Of a stretch of DNA of 64,000 nucleotides, positions 32,968 through 42,638 are shown piece by piece. The first letter of the stretch is position 1; the number at the start of each line of letters is the position of its first letter. The notes under the pieces are model-generated. The model was not told where the DNA came from. It searched no databases and was given only the letters and a program-made list of their open reading frames with translations. Both the position numbers and the translations under genes were made by a program. Origin of the DNA: Syntrophales bacterium (GTDB taxonomy: Bacteria > Desulfobacterota > Syntrophia > Syntrophales > UBA5619); assembly GCA_023229765.1 (NCBI GenBank), contig JALNYO010000015.1, forward strand, positions 1-64,000, in the 5' to 3' direction.

Positions 32968-35900
32968 ATGGTTCAATTTTTCATTGACCGCCCTGTTTTT
33001 GCCTGGGTAATCGCGATTATCATCATGATTGCCGGCGCCCTGTCTATCAAAAGCATGCCGGTCTCGCAGTATCCGGCCATCGCCCCGCCGGCCATTTCGA
33101 TCGACGCCTTCTATCCCGGCGCCTCGGCAAAGACGGTGGAAAATACCGTGACGCAGATCGTCGAACAGAAGATGACCGGGCTCGACAATCTCCTCTATTT
33201 TTCGTCCGCCAGTGATTCTTCCGGACGTGGAAGCGTGACGCTGTTTTTTGCGCCAGGCACCGACGCGGACATCGCCTGGGCAAAGGTGCAAAACAAGCTG
33301 GAACTCGCCAAGCCTCTTTTGCCGCAGGTTGTCCAGCAGATGGGGATAAAGGTTTCCAAGGCCACGAAGAACTTCTTCATGATCGTCAGCATTTACTCTG
33401 AAGACGGCTCGATGAATAACTACGACCTGACCGATTACATGGCATCGAACGTCGAAAGCATTTTGAGCCGCGTACCAGGGGTCGGCGAGGTAATGACCTT
33501 CGGCAGCCAGTACGCGATGCGCATCTGGCTTAACCCGGAAAAGCTCCTCAATTACAACCTTACCCCGGCCGATGTCAAAAGGGCGCTGCAAACTTACAAC
33601 GTCCAGGTCTCCGCCGGCCAACTGGGGGGGCTGCCGGCGGTCCAGGGTCAGAACCTCAACGTCACCGTCAACGTTCACGATCTGCTCCAGACCCCGGAAC
33701 AGTTTGAGGATATACCGGTTGTGATCAAAGCCGACGGCTCAACAGTCCGGCTGCGGGATGTGGCACGGGCCGAACTGGGGACGGAATCCTATGAGGCGGA
33801 GACCCGCTACAACGGCAAACCGTCGGGCGGGCTGGTAATCAGACTTGCCTCCGGAGCCAACGCGCTTGACACCTCCAAGGCGGTCAAGGCGAAGATGGAA
33901 GAACTCTCCAAGTATTTTCCCGCCGGGCTGAAAGTAGTCTATCCCTATGAAACAACGCCTTTTGTCTCGGTCGCCATCAAAGAGGTGGTAAAGACGCTCT
34001 TTGAGGCGATCCTCCTTGTCTTTCTTGTCATGTTCCTTTTTTTGGGAAGTTTCCGCGCCACTCTGATCCCAACGATTGCCGTGCCGGTGGTTTTACTTGG
34101 AACATTTTTTATCTTGAAAATGTTTGGCTTTACAATAAACATGCTGACCATGTTTGCGATGGTTCTGGCAATCGGGCTTTTGGTCGATGACGCGATCGTC
34201 GTCATCGAAAACGTCGAGCGGATCATGCACGACGAAGGCCTTTCCCCGAAAGAGGCAACCCGCAAGTCGATGAAGCAGATCACCGGGGCGCTGATTGGCA
34301 TCGGCCTTGTCCTTTCGGCTGTGTTCGGGCCGATGGCGTTTTTCGGCGGCTCAACGGGGATCATCTATCGTCAGTTTTCCGTGACAATCGTCGCAGCGAT
34401 GCTGCTTTCGGTGCTGGTCGCCCTGATCTTGACGCCCGCCCTGTGCGCGACGATGCTGAAGCCGGTTGCCAAGGGGCACGAGGCGGCGGAAAGCGGGTTC
34501 TTTCTGACCAGACCGTTTCTGCTGTGGTTCGACAAAGTTTTTTACCGTTTTCGCGACCGCTATTTCGCAATGACGGCCGGGGTGCTGGCAAAACGCACCC
34601 GGTACCTCATCATTTATCTGCTGATCGTGGCAGGGACGGGATTGCTGCTGTTGAAACTGCCGACCTCTTTTCTGCCCGACGAGGATCAGGGGGTGCTCTT
34701 TACCCAGGTGATGCTCCCTGAAGGGGCCACGGCGGAACGCACCGCCCGGGTTTTGGAGGACGTCAAAAACCATTTCCTCGTTCAGCAGAAGGACGCCGTT
34801 GAATCGATCATGTACGTCTATGGCTTCAGTTTTTCCGGACGCGGGCAGAATAACGGGATGGCATTCGTCAAACTCAAGGACTGGGATTTGCGGAATCGTC
34901 CCGATTTGAAGGTAAAGGCGGTTGTCGGCAAGGCGATGGCCGAATTCTCCCGGAGGCGCGATGCGATAGTCTTCGCGTTTGCCCCGCCGCCGGTGCTGGA
35001 ATTGGGCAATGCGACCGGCTTTGACTTTGAGTTGCAGGATCGCGGGGGGGTTGGTCACGACAGGCTTCTGGAGGCGCGCAACCAGCTTCTCGGAATGGCG
35101 GCGCAAAACCCCGTCCTGATGGCCGTGCGCCCTAACGGGCTCAACGACCTGCCGGAGTACAACATCAACATCGACTGGGAAAGAGCGGGCGCGCTCGGCG
35201 TTCCCGTAAATGAGATCCACGACGCCATTTCCAGCGCCTGGGGCGGAACCTACGTAAACGACTTTGTAAATCAGGGACGGATCAAGCGCGTGTATATGCA
35301 GGGAGACTCCTCGTCCCGCATGCAAATCGAGGACTTGAACAGGTGGCATGTACGCAACTTGAGCGGCGGCATGGTTCCCTTTTCCGCCTTCTCAACCGGG
35401 AAATGGGGATATGGCTCCCCCAGTCTGCAACGATACAATGCGTTTCCCGCAATCGAGATCTGGGGCGAGCCGAAGCCGGGAAAGAGCTCCGGAGAGGCAA
35501 TGCAGGCGATGGAGGAGATTGCCTACAAGCTGCCGCCGGGAATCGGCTTTGAGTGGACCGGCCTCTCCTTTCAGGAACGTCAGGCAAGCACCCAGACCTC
35601 CGTGCTCTACGCCTTTTCCGTCCTGGTCATTTTCCTCACCCTCGCCGCCCTTTACGAGAGCTGGTCAATCCCGTTTGCGATTTTGCTGGTGCTGCCGCTG
35701 GGGGTCTTTGGAACGGTTCTGGCGACCTGGCTCCGCGGGATGGAAAGCGACGTCTATTTCCAGATTGGTCTTCTGACTACGTTGGGATTGACGGCAAAAA
35801 ACGCCATCCTGATCGTCCAGTTCGCCCGCGAGCGGATGACCGCGGGGGCGGGCCTGGTGGAGGCGACTCTCGAGGCTGCCCGCCTGCGGCTGCGGCCGAT

Positions 35901-36129
35901 CATCATGACTTCACTGGCGTTTATCCTTGGCGTCCTCCCTCTGGCCATCAGCCACGGGGCCGGAGCGGCAGCGCAGAACGCGATCGGGACTGGCGTGGTC
36001 GGAGGGATGCTCTCGGCCACATTTATCGCGATATTTTATATTCCCCTTCTTTTTGTCGTAATCTTCAAACTTTTCCGCGGCAAGCAGCCGCTGCCAAAGC
36101 AAAATGGGGGAACCGCAAACGATGTGTAG
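32968..36129 (+). CDS. RND multidrug efflux pump (AcrB/HAE1 family)
   Basis: A 1053-residue proton-driven pump with the expected 12-TM architecture and two large periplasmic loops. The start MVQFFIDRPVFAWVIAIIIM is typical. Proton-relay residues are present: the Asp pair in GLLVDDAIVVIENVERI (about 404-415) and the Lys in GLTAKNAILIVQFA (about 940). Length and motifs equal AcrB/MexB, so substrates are probably hydrophobic drugs or toxic organics. AGGAG ribosome-binding site upstream. Confidence 0.95.
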   Translation: MVQFFIDRPVFAWVIAIIIMIAGALSIKSMPVSQYPAIAPPAISIDAFYPGASAKTVENTVTQIVEQKMTGLDNLLYFSSASDSSGRGSVTLFFAPGTDADIAWAKVQNKLELAKPLLPQVVQQMGIKVSKATKNFFMIVSIYSEDGSMNNYDLTDYMASNVESILSRVPGVGEVMTFGSQYAMRIWLNPEKLLNYNLTPADVKRALQTYNVQVSAGQLGGLPAVQGQNLNVTVNVHDLLQTPEQFEDIPVVIKADGSTVRLRDVARAELGTESYEAETRYNGKPSGGLVIRLASGANALDTSKAVKAKMEELSKYFPAGLKVVYPYETTPFVSVAIKEVVKTLFEAILLVFLVMFLFLGSFRATLIPTIAVPVVLLGTFFILKMFGFTINMLTMFAMVLAIGLLVDDAIVVIENVERIMHDEGLSPKEATRKSMKQITGALIGIGLVLSAVFGPMAFFGGSTGIIYRQFSVTIVAAMLLSVLVALILTPALCATMLKPVAKGHEAAESGFFLTRPFLLWFDKVFYRFRDRYFAMTAGVLAKRTRYLIIYLLIVAGTGLLLLKLPTSFLPDEDQGVLFTQVMLPEGATAERTARVLEDVKNHFLVQQKDAVESIMYVYGFSFSGRGQNNGMAFVKLKDWDLRNRPDLKVKAVVGKAMAEFSRRRDAIVFAFAPPPVLELGNATGFDFELQDRGGVGHDRLLEARNQLLGMAAQNPVLMAVRPNGLNDLPEYNINIDWERAGALGVPVNEIHDAISSAWGGTYVNDFVNQGRIKRVYMQGDSSSRMQIEDLNRWHVRNLSGGMVPFSAFSTGKWGYGSPSLQRYNAFPAIEIWGEPKPGKSSGEAMQAMEEIAYKLPPGIGFEWTGLSFQERQASTQTSVLYAFSVLVIFLTLAALYESWSIPFAILLVLPLGVFGTVLATWLRGMESDVYFQIGLLTTLGLTAKNAILIVQFARERMTAGAGLVEATLEAARLRLRPIIMTSLAFILGVLPLAISHGAGAAAQNAIGTGVVGGMLSATFIAIFYIPLLFVVIFKLFRGKQPLPKQNGGTANDV

Positions 36130-36188
36130 GGATATCTGTTACGTGTAATGCACCAGATAAGGTAACTATTCAGCATGATAATAAAATC

Positions 36189-36267
36189 TGTCATTCCCGA
36201 GGGTGTAATCGGGAATATGGTACCGGTTTTAAAACCGTATCCCCGATAGAGACACTCGGGGATGACA
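36189..36267. repeat. Inverted repeat with TGTCATTCCC ends
   Basis: TGTCATTCCCGAG and CTCGGGGATGACA are near-complementary ends. Inside, ATCGGGAATA / TATCCCCGAT and ACCGGTTTTAAAACCGT pair again. It is the main content of the gene-free stretch 36130-36488 and resembles the repeats at 8961 and 42490. It may help end RND operon transcription or be a relict MITE. Confidence 0.65.
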
Positions 36268-36343
36268 ATCTTTTTTAAGTGCTGAATATTTATCAGATAA
36301 GCAAGATTAGTGCATTACGCATGACCCCTGCCGCACCCTGCTC

Positions 36344-36398
36344 CTGACGGCGCACCGTCATAAAGGTTGATTAAAATTGGGGGGACGCGCTTCGTCGC
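36344..36398. repeat. Dispersed palindromic repeats, copy 2 plus GACGCG palindrome
   Basis: TGACGGCGCACCGTCA with a following AAGGTT matches the family at 9141. Directly after it, GGACGCGCTTCGTCGCGTCC is another palindrome also seen near 42421. Confidence 0.55.
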
Positions 36399-36488
36399 GT
36401 CCGGGCAGGCCAAACATGCATTTTATAAACATTAATATGTTGTCGGAACTGCTTCTGATATGGCTCATTCCGATGGAGGAGATTTAAA

Positions 36489-37907
36489 ATGCTCAGAAAA
36501 ACAACCTTTATTTTCATCCTTTGCCTCGGGTGCGTTGGGCTCTTTGGCTGCTCCAGCATGGCGCCGAAGTACAGCCGCCCGGCAGCGCCTATCCCGGATT
36601 CCTGGCCGAGCGGGGCGGCCTACAACACCGACTCCCTTCCGGGAGCAGCAACAGCCGCTTCCCTGAAATGGCGGGATTTTTTTAACGACGAGAAGATGCA
36701 AAGCGTAATCGAACTGGCCCTGCAAAACAACCGCGATCTGCGGATTGCAGCATTGAACATCGAAAAGGCCCGGGCCATGTACGGCATTCAAAAAGCGGAG
36801 ATTTTTCCCATTGTTGGGGTTTCCGCCGGCGGCTCACAGCAGCGGCTGCCCGCGGATGTTTCCGGCGCCGGCAAGGTGGTTACGGCCGAGCAGTACAGCG
36901 TCAGCTTTGGCGTCAGCTCCTGGGAACTCGATTTTTTCGGGCGGGTGGCAAGCCTCAAGGAGCAGGCGCTGGAAAATTATCTATCCACCGAGCAGGCGCA
37001 ACGAAGCGCCCAAATATCGCTCGTTTCCGCAGTGGCGAACGCCTATCTGCTGCTCGCCGGCGATCTGGAGAAGCTGCAGTTCTCCGAAAAGACCCTGCAA
37101 ACGCAATCAGCAAGCTTTAATTTAATCAAACGTCGTTACGAAACGGGCATCTTCTCGGAGCTTGATTTGCGGCAGGCGCAAACAAGGGTGGAAGCGGCGC
37201 GGGTGGATGTGGTTTCCAATACCCGCGCAGTTGCGCTTGACCAGAATCTGTTGAACCTGCTTGTCGGTCAGAACACCCCGTCGGACTCCCTCCCCTCTTC
37301 CCTTGCCGCCGCCGGTAAATTGCTGACCATTGCCGCGGGTCTGCCTTCAGACGTTCTTTTACAACGTCCCGATATCTTGCAGGCGGAAAACAGGCTCCAG
37401 GCGGCCAACGCCAATATCGGGGCGGCGCGGGCGGACTTTTTCCCCAGGATAACGCTTACAACCGGCGTGGGAACAATCAGCAGCGAACTCTCTGGTCTTT
37501 TCAAGTCGGGGTCGGGAACGTGGGCCTTCGCCCCGCGGATTGATCTGCCGATCTTCGATTTCGGCAGGAGAAAAAATAATCTGGACGCGGCGCTTGCCGA
37601 AACAAAGATCGCCACCGCCCAATACGAAAAGGCCATCCAAACGGCCTTCCGGGAGGTCTCCGACTCACTCGCCGTCCTGGGAACCGCCGATAATCAGGTT
37701 AAGGCTCAGGAATCATTGATCAAAGCCTCTCAGCAGACTTACCGCCTCGCCGAGTTGCGCTATCAAAAAGGGGTGGACAACTACCTGCCGACGCTCGACG
37801 CGCAGCGTTCCCTGTACGCTGCTGAAAGCGGCCTGATCAGTTTGCGACTGGCCCGCGTCAACGCGCTGGTTTCACTCTACAAGGCGCTGGGCGGCGGGAT
37901 GGAGTAA
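36489..37907 (+). CDS. RND efflux outer-membrane factor (NodT/OprM-like lipoprotein)
   Basis: A 472-residue outer-membrane channel lipoprotein. The signal peptide ends VGLFGCSS with the lipidated Cys, followed by MAPKYSRPAAPIPDSW as in NodT-family proteins. Two OEP repeats are visible, with helical segments ALQNNRDLRIAALNIEKARA and RPDILQAENRLQAANANIGAARADFFPRI (split across 285-315). It completes the tripartite pump with the adaptor and RND protein upstream, although a 360-bp repeat-filled gap separates it from the pump gene. GGAGG precedes the ATG. Confidence 0.93.
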   Translation: MLRKTTFIFILCLGCVGLFGCSSMAPKYSRPAAPIPDSWPSGAAYNTDSLPGAATAASLKWRDFFNDEKMQSVIELALQNNRDLRIAALNIEKARAMYGIQKAEIFPIVGVSAGGSQQRLPADVSGAGKVVTAEQYSVSFGVSSWELDFFGRVASLKEQALENYLSTEQAQRSAQISLVSAVANAYLLLAGDLEKLQFSEKTLQTQSASFNLIKRRYETGIFSELDLRQAQTRVEAARVDVVSNTRAVALDQNLLNLLVGQNTPSDSLPSSLAAAGKLLTIAAGLPSDVLLQRPDILQAENRLQAANANIGAARADFFPRITLTTGVGTISSELSGLFKSGSGTWAFAPRIDLPIFDFGRRKNNLDAALAETKIATAQYEKAIQTAFREVSDSLAVLGTADNQVKAQESLIKASQQTYRLAELRYQKGVDNYLPTLDAQRSLYAAESGLISLRLARVNALVSLYKALGGGME

Positions 37908-37914
37908 GGAAAAT

Positions 37915-39165
37915 CTATTCGTAGATCTTTTCGTCCTCGGCGAAGGCCTCGGCAGCATCCGCCTCGTAATCGCGCCTCTGCGAGTTTTTCCTGTTTATTT
38001 CCGTTTCTTTGTACCATTCGTGGGCGACAATCATCGACATGACCTCGCTTGTGCCGGTCCAGATCGTTGCCAGCCGGATATCGCGGAAAATCCGCTCCAC
38101 CGGAAAGACATTCGTATAGCCAATCCCCCCGAGAACCTGCAGCGAGTTATGAGCCGCCTTCTGACACGATTCGGTAATGAATCGCTTGGATTCGGAGATC
38201 AGGCGCCTCGCCTTGTCGGTCGGTACGCCGGCGTCTATCGCCCGGCAGGTGGCATAGCCCAGCGAACGCGCAGCATCGAGCAGCATCGCCGCCTCCGCGA
38301 TCTGGAAACTGACCCCCTGAAACGAGTTCAAGGTTTGGCCGAACGCCTTGCGCCTCGTCGTGTAGTGGGTCGCAATATCGAGGGCCACCCGGGCGGAGCC
38401 GATCGTCATGATCGCCGTTCCGAGACGCTCCGGGATCATCATCGTATTGAAGATGTCGTAGCCGCCGTTCACGCGTCCCACGACATTTTCCTTCGGCACC
38501 CGGACGTCCGTAAATACTACCCGGGCAGTTCCCCCGCCGCGACTTCCCATCAGGCTGTAAAGATATTTCGTTTCGACGCCGGGACCGCGCTCCACGATAA
38601 AGGCGGTGATGGAGGCCTGCGGTTTTGTCGCCGGATCAAAATTTGTCTTGGCGTACAGCAGAAAATAGTCGGCCCCTTCTCCGCCGACAATGAAGCGCTT
38701 CTGACCGTTCAGCAGGAAATAATCACCCTGATCCTCAGCCTTTGAAACAGCCCCGAAAAAATCTGATCCGCCCCTTGGTTCAGTCAAACCCTCCGCCGCA
38801 AAAATTTCCCCTTTCAGCAGGGGTCTGACGTATTTCTCCTTCTGTTCATCGGTTCCGTGCTGGATAAGCGCGTCGCAGACAAGCTCCGCTCCGACTCCAA
38901 AAACGCACGCAAGTTCATAGCTTAAGGTTCCGATCTCCTCGAGAACCATCCCGGTCGTCACCCAGTCCATCCCGCGCCCGCCCCACTGCTTGGGATAGCG
39001 GCAGCCCAGCAGGTTGCGGCGTCCCGCCTCCTGGAGAAATTCCTTCGGAAATTTTATTTCATCCTTGTCCATGGCAAGGATAAGCTCACGGGGAACCCAT
39101 TGGACGAAGTCCCGCACCTCCTCCCGGAATTTGAGCTGCTCGTTGGTCAGCAAAAAATCAAACAT
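37915..39165 (-). CDS. Acyl-CoA dehydrogenase
   Basis: The start is ATG 39165 behind GGAGGG, giving 416 residues (MFDFLLTNEQLKFREEVRDF). An in-frame extension to 39309 runs through the C-rich palindrome and is rejected. ACAD features: GLTEPRGGSDFFGAVSKAED (FAD/substrate loop), FIVERGPGVETKYLYSLMG, and the C-terminal VERIFRDIRLATIWTGTSE. It oxidises an acyl-CoA to the 2-enoyl-CoA, passing electrons to ETF. The chain-length preference cannot be read. It converges with the outer-membrane factor gene and probably works with the binding protein and ACAD that precede it. Confidence 0.92.
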   Translation of the reverse strand: MFDFLLTNEQLKFREEVRDFVQWVPRELILAMDKDEIKFPKEFLQEAGRRNLLGCRYPKQWGGRGMDWVTTGMVLEEIGTLSYELACVFGVGAELVCDALIQHGTDEQKEKYVRPLLKGEIFAAEGLTEPRGGSDFFGAVSKAEDQGDYFLLNGQKRFIVGGEGADYFLLYAKTNFDPATKPQASITAFIVERGPGVETKYLYSLMGSRGGGTARVVFTDVRVPKENVVGRVNGGYDIFNTMMIPERLGTAIMTIGSARVALDIATHYTTRRKAFGQTLNSFQGVSFQIAEAAMLLDAARSLGYATCRAIDAGVPTDKARRLISESKRFITESCQKAAHNSLQVLGGIGYTNVFPVERIFRDIRLATIWTGTSEVMSMIVAHEWYKETEINRKNSQRRDYEADAAEAFAEDEKIYE

Positions 39166-39210
39166 CCAACCCTCCGAAAACAAAAACCCTTGAAAACTTA
39201 AACTGTTTGT

Positions 39211-39264
39211 ATGAAAATCCCCCCATCCCCCCTTTGCCAAAGGGGGGCAAGGGGGGATTTTCAT
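39211..39264. repeat. C-rich/G-rich perfect-ended palindrome
   Basis: ATGAAAATCCCCCC and GGGGGGATTTTCAT are perfect complements flanking a second CCCCCCTTT / AAAGGGGGG pair, 54 bp in total. It lies just upstream of the acyl-CoA dehydrogenase start and could form a stable hairpin in its leader. Confidence 0.8.
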
Positions 39265-39343
39265 CCTTCGTTGTGCACAACCCGGGCATGGGGGTTTGTA
39301 ACTACTCAATGGGAACAGTGAAATTCAAACTCTCACAGCTCTG

Positions 39344-40558
39344 CTATTTTTTCCAGGTGGCCAGTTCGTTGGCAGTCCAGTCCTGCAGCAGAATGGCTTT
39401 TGCGCCCGGGCCGCACTTCTGAATCTGGATCGAATCGGTGCCCTGATGGCGGTTTTTGTTCCAGGTTATCTTGCCGCCCATTCCTTTCCAGTCCTTGAAA
39501 GTATTCAGCTTTTCAATGACCTTCTCCGTGCTCAGATTCGGTCCGGCAAGCCTGAGCGCCTCGACGAGCGACTCGGCGAACTGAATACCCGCCATGAAGA
39601 AAACGCCCCATCGCTCCTGGGGGGCCAGTCTCTGCGCCGCCTTCTGATACTTGACGACCAGGGGATCGGTGGAGTCGGGTGGCGGAACAAAGGCGCCGGT
39701 TATCACCCCTTCCCAGAGGCCGCCGGTTATCTTGTTCATGAGCGGATAGTCGGAAAGCCCGTTACTGGAGACCCACTGGGTTTTGAAGCCGACATTCGCG
39801 CTCGTCTTCATCGCAATCACCCCGAGGGTCGGGCTGACCCACATCATGACTGCCTCAACGCCGGAATTCTTGAATCTCAGTATCTGGGACGCGAGATCCT
39901 TGTCAGTCGGTTCAACCGGGATCGCCTCCGTCAATTTCATTTTGTAGGAATCAAGCCGCTGCACGCAGCCGGCCAGGCCGCTCTTGCCGTAAGAGTCGTT
40001 CTGATAGAGGATGCCGATCTTTTTGAATCCCATTTTTTCCACGAGATATTTTGTCAGAATGCTCGCCTCGTCCTGAAAAAGCGGATATGAATAATAGCGA
40101 TAGGGATTCATGACCGGATCGATATCCCCTTTCGCATCGGTATTGACCCCGGCGGAACCGGGGGTAACCCAAAGGATCTTGTTTTCCGCCAGAAAGCCCT
40201 TGACGGCGTTTCCTCCCGCGCTGGAAACCCCGCCGGTAAAGGCAAAAATCCCCTCGCGCTCCACCAGTTCCTTGACAATCGCCGCGGTCTGGGCGGGGTT
40301 GTATTGGTCATCCCTCATAAAATATTTGATTTTTCTGCCGTTGATGCCGCCTTCCTCGTTGACGATCTGAAAAAGCAGACCGGAGCCCCGGGCAACCGCT
40401 CCCCACGGCGCCGCCGGGCCTGTTTGCGGGCCGAACTGGGCGATCCTGATCTCCTTGTCGTCAAAACCGGGTTGGGCGGCCAAGATATTTGTCGCGGCAA
40501 ATAAAAAAATGACTGAAATGGTCAACAACATGGTGAATGTAATTTTACTTTGTTTCAT
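39344..40558 (-). CDS. Branched-chain-amino-acid-type ABC solute-binding protein (Peripla_BP_6)
   Basis: A 404-residue periplasmic binding protein. A cleavable signal ends near NILAAQ. The body begins KEIRIAQFGPQTGPAAPWG and has FQIVNEEGGINGRKI and FTGGVSSAGGNAVKGFLAEN as in LivJ/HbaE-type receptors. These bind branched-chain amino acids, fatty or aromatic acids. No Liv permease or ATPase genes are adjacent, so the transporter is elsewhere or the protein is used differently. Its place between two acyl-CoA dehydrogenases suggests uptake of an organic acid that is then degraded. Confidence 0.9.
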   Translation of the reverse strand: MKQSKITFTMLLTISVIFLFAATNILAAQPGFDDKEIRIAQFGPQTGPAAPWGAVARGSGLLFQIVNEEGGINGRKIKYFMRDDQYNPAQTAAIVKELVEREGIFAFTGGVSSAGGNAVKGFLAENKILWVTPGSAGVNTDAKGDIDPVMNPYRYYSYPLFQDEASILTKYLVEKMGFKKIGILYQNDSYGKSGLAGCVQRLDSYKMKLTEAIPVEPTDKDLASQILRFKNSGVEAVMMWVSPTLGVIAMKTSANVGFKTQWVSSNGLSDYPLMNKITGGLWEGVITGAFVPPPDSTDPLVVKYQKAAQRLAPQERWGVFFMAGIQFAESLVEALRLAGPNLSTEKVIEKLNTFKDWKGMGGKITWNKNRHQGTDSIQIQKCGPGAKAILLQDWTANELATWKK

Positions 40559-40603
40559 AGAACCCTCCTTATTAAAAGAATTTGTAACTACTCATTCATC
40601 CCT

Positions 40604-40633
40604 CTTTGCGACGGCACGCCGCCATGAGGGTTT
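40604..40633. repeat. Dispersed palindromic repeat, copy 3
   Basis: The core GCGACGGCACGCCGCCATGAGGGTTT lies against the stop codon of the next minus-strand gene (40633-40635). It matches copies at 9141, 36344, 42590 and 44171. Confidence 0.6.
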
Positions 40634-42231
40634 CATAGCCCTGTTTCCACGTCCTGAAGGGCCAGTTCCTGATAAGCGTGAAAAAAGTCGGCGCAGAAAT
40701 GGTCCCAGCGCCGCCACAGCGCAATTGTTTCAGCGTTTATCTCGGCTGAATCGGGATAACCGAGCAGTTCAACGGCATCCCCCGCCAGTTTTTCGACGAC
40801 ATCTTCGCTCCCTCCCCCGAGAATGTTTCGAACGAATTCCGCCGGATCGTACCACTCCCTGACCCTCTTGAGGTCCCGATATATCTGCGTCAAAAGAACG
40901 TTGCGCGGGCCTTCCCAGAGCTCATTCACAGCGGAATCGCGGTAAAGGCGGGGCAGCGCCGAAAAATCCTCGATGACGCCGTGACCGCCGAAAACGGACA
41001 TTGCCTCGTGGAGCGCCTCGGTACAATCCCAGGCGGCGGTAATTTTCTGCAGCATGATCAGCTCCCGGACGGCAAAACGTTTCTTTTTAATGACTTCCGG
41101 TTCGTCGGTTGCAATCCCTGGTTTTAACCCGTCTTCCAGCGATAAAAAATCACTATAGAGTTTGAAGGCGGCGGCAGTTGTCCGCCGGGCCGCATTCTCC
41201 AGCCTGCCAATATTTTCCGCCTGGAGGGCAAAGTTCCCGATTGCCGTCCCGAAAGCTTCGCGCAATTCCGCGTATTTCTTCGCCTCCCGTACGGCTCTCG
41301 TCATATAGGCAGCGGCGGCTAAACCTACTGTAAGTCTTGAATAAGTAAGAACAATTCCAACGACATTGGCTACTCCCCTGTCGAGCGGTCCCACCGGATA
41401 GGCGACAGCCCCGTTGAAGGTAAGCTCGCCGGTCGTAAGCTCGCTGGTGCCAAGCTTCCATTTTATCTGGTCGATGGTAAAGCCGTTTCTGATCTCCCTT
41501 GCCTTGTTTCCAGGCAGCCAGGACGGGACAACAAACAGCGCGACCTTTTCCGAACCGGCCGGTTTTGCGGTAATCACCGCGTAGTCGGCATGCGTCGCCG
41601 AGCAGAAGAATTTGGTCCCGTACAGTTTCCAGACGCCGTTTTCTTCTACAGCCTCAAGCAGATTGGCCGGAACGTCGGAGCCCCCCTGAATTTCGGAAAG
41701 ATACTGGGCGCCAATGCCATAATCGCCGTTTATCCCCTCCTTGCAGTGCTGGAGTATTTTTCTTGTTTCTTCGGAATCCGCATATTTTTCCAGAAGCATC
41801 ACCAGCCCTTCCGTGCAGACAAGGGGGCAGGCGATGCAGGCTTCTCCATTCTGGTAGAGCAGAAACATCTTGACAAGCTTCACCCAAGGCAATGTTTTAT
41901 CGGAAAAAACAGCCTCCGCGAAAACCTCCTTTTCGAGAATCTCCGTTTCTGCCGGGCGGACAATCCGGTCGATCCGGTTGTGGTGGCCATCGTAGTGCAT
42001 CATGAAGGGGCGCTTCTCCGGCAAGGCAATCCGCTCCGCCAAATCGCGCCAGCGCAAGGAGACCTGCGGCGAAAAGGCCCGCGCCTCGGCATCGCTTTTT
42101 TCAAACTCTCCACCGGCAAAGGTTTTTATTGTCTGCCTAACGAAAGGGTCGTCGCGATAATAATCGACGCTTTTTCGCCATTCCAGGAATTCATTGAAAT
42201 TATATGGATTGTTTCTGTCAGGAAAGGACAT
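40633..42231 (-). CDS. Acyl-CoA dehydrogenase, AidB-like long form
   Basis: The start is ATG 42231 with GGAGG upstream, giving 532 residues; the in-frame 42279 start lacks support. The protein is longer than classical ACADs and resembles the AidB/DszC-like subgroup. Motifs include YLSEIQGGSDVPANLLEAVE, WKLYGTKFFCSATHADYAVI and ALHEAMSVFGGHGVIEDF. It binds FAD and oxidises an acyl-CoA or similar substrate. It is the first gene of the putative unit 42231-37915 with the binding protein and the shorter ACAD. Confidence 0.87.
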   Translation of the reverse strand: MSFPDRNNPYNFNEFLEWRKSVDYYRDDPFVRQTIKTFAGGEFEKSDAEARAFSPQVSLRWRDLAERIALPEKRPFMMHYDGHHNRIDRIVRPAETEILEKEVFAEAVFSDKTLPWVKLVKMFLLYQNGEACIACPLVCTEGLVMLLEKYADSEETRKILQHCKEGINGDYGIGAQYLSEIQGGSDVPANLLEAVEENGVWKLYGTKFFCSATHADYAVITAKPAGSEKVALFVVPSWLPGNKAREIRNGFTIDQIKWKLGTSELTTGELTFNGAVAYPVGPLDRGVANVVGIVLTYSRLTVGLAAAAYMTRAVREAKKYAELREAFGTAIGNFALQAENIGRLENAARRTTAAAFKLYSDFLSLEDGLKPGIATDEPEVIKKKRFAVRELIMLQKITAAWDCTEALHEAMSVFGGHGVIEDFSALPRLYRDSAVNELWEGPRNVLLTQIYRDLKRVREWYDPAEFVRNILGGGSEDVVEKLAGDAVELLGYPDSAEINAETIALWRRWDHFCADFFHAYQELALQDVETGL

Positions 42232-42411
42232 GATCTGCCTCCGCACGCAAATATTATAATTTGTGACCGATGGTAACATTATAAACCAACGGTAATTCGT
42301 GTCAAGCCTTTTATTGTCCGATTACGACTCAAAGAGCCTGGCTGTTCCGCGCGAATGAACAGCAGGGCCAATGCACGGGTGAAGCTTAATGTTCATAAAA
42401 TGCGTTCATAA

Positions 42412-42618
42412 GAGAACCGTTACGGACGCGACGGAGCGCGTCCCTCCATATTCTTTGAGAACTTTGAATTTCTCCCGAAATGTTGTTAATTGTCATTCCC
42501 GTGAAAACGGGAATCTGGTCTTTTCGGGAACTTACAGATTCCCGCCTGCGCGGGAATGACAAAAGGGTATAGATTTTCAAAGCTCTTTCTTTGTGACGAC
42601 CCGTCGTCAAGAAGGTTT
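42412..42618. repeat. Composite palindromic repeat block
   Basis: Three elements follow one another in the gene-free stretch 42232-42638: CGGACGCGACGGAGCGCGTCC (about 42420-42440), an inverted repeat with ends TTGTCATTCCCG / CGGGAATGACAA and internal GGGAATCTG / CAGATTCCC (42490-42562), and a copy of the GACGAC-CCGTCGTC palindrome ahead of AAGGTTT (42590-42618). The same three kinds of element recur singly elsewhere in the window. Confidence 0.65.
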
Positions 42619-42638
42619 CGTCAGAAATTGCTCGTTTC

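Noticed and set aside
37915..39309. N-terminal extension of the acyl-CoA dehydrogenase
   Set aside because: The extra 48 residues are the translation of the C/G-rich palindrome and lack a ribosome-binding site. ATG 39165 has GGAGGG and the family's normal N-terminus.
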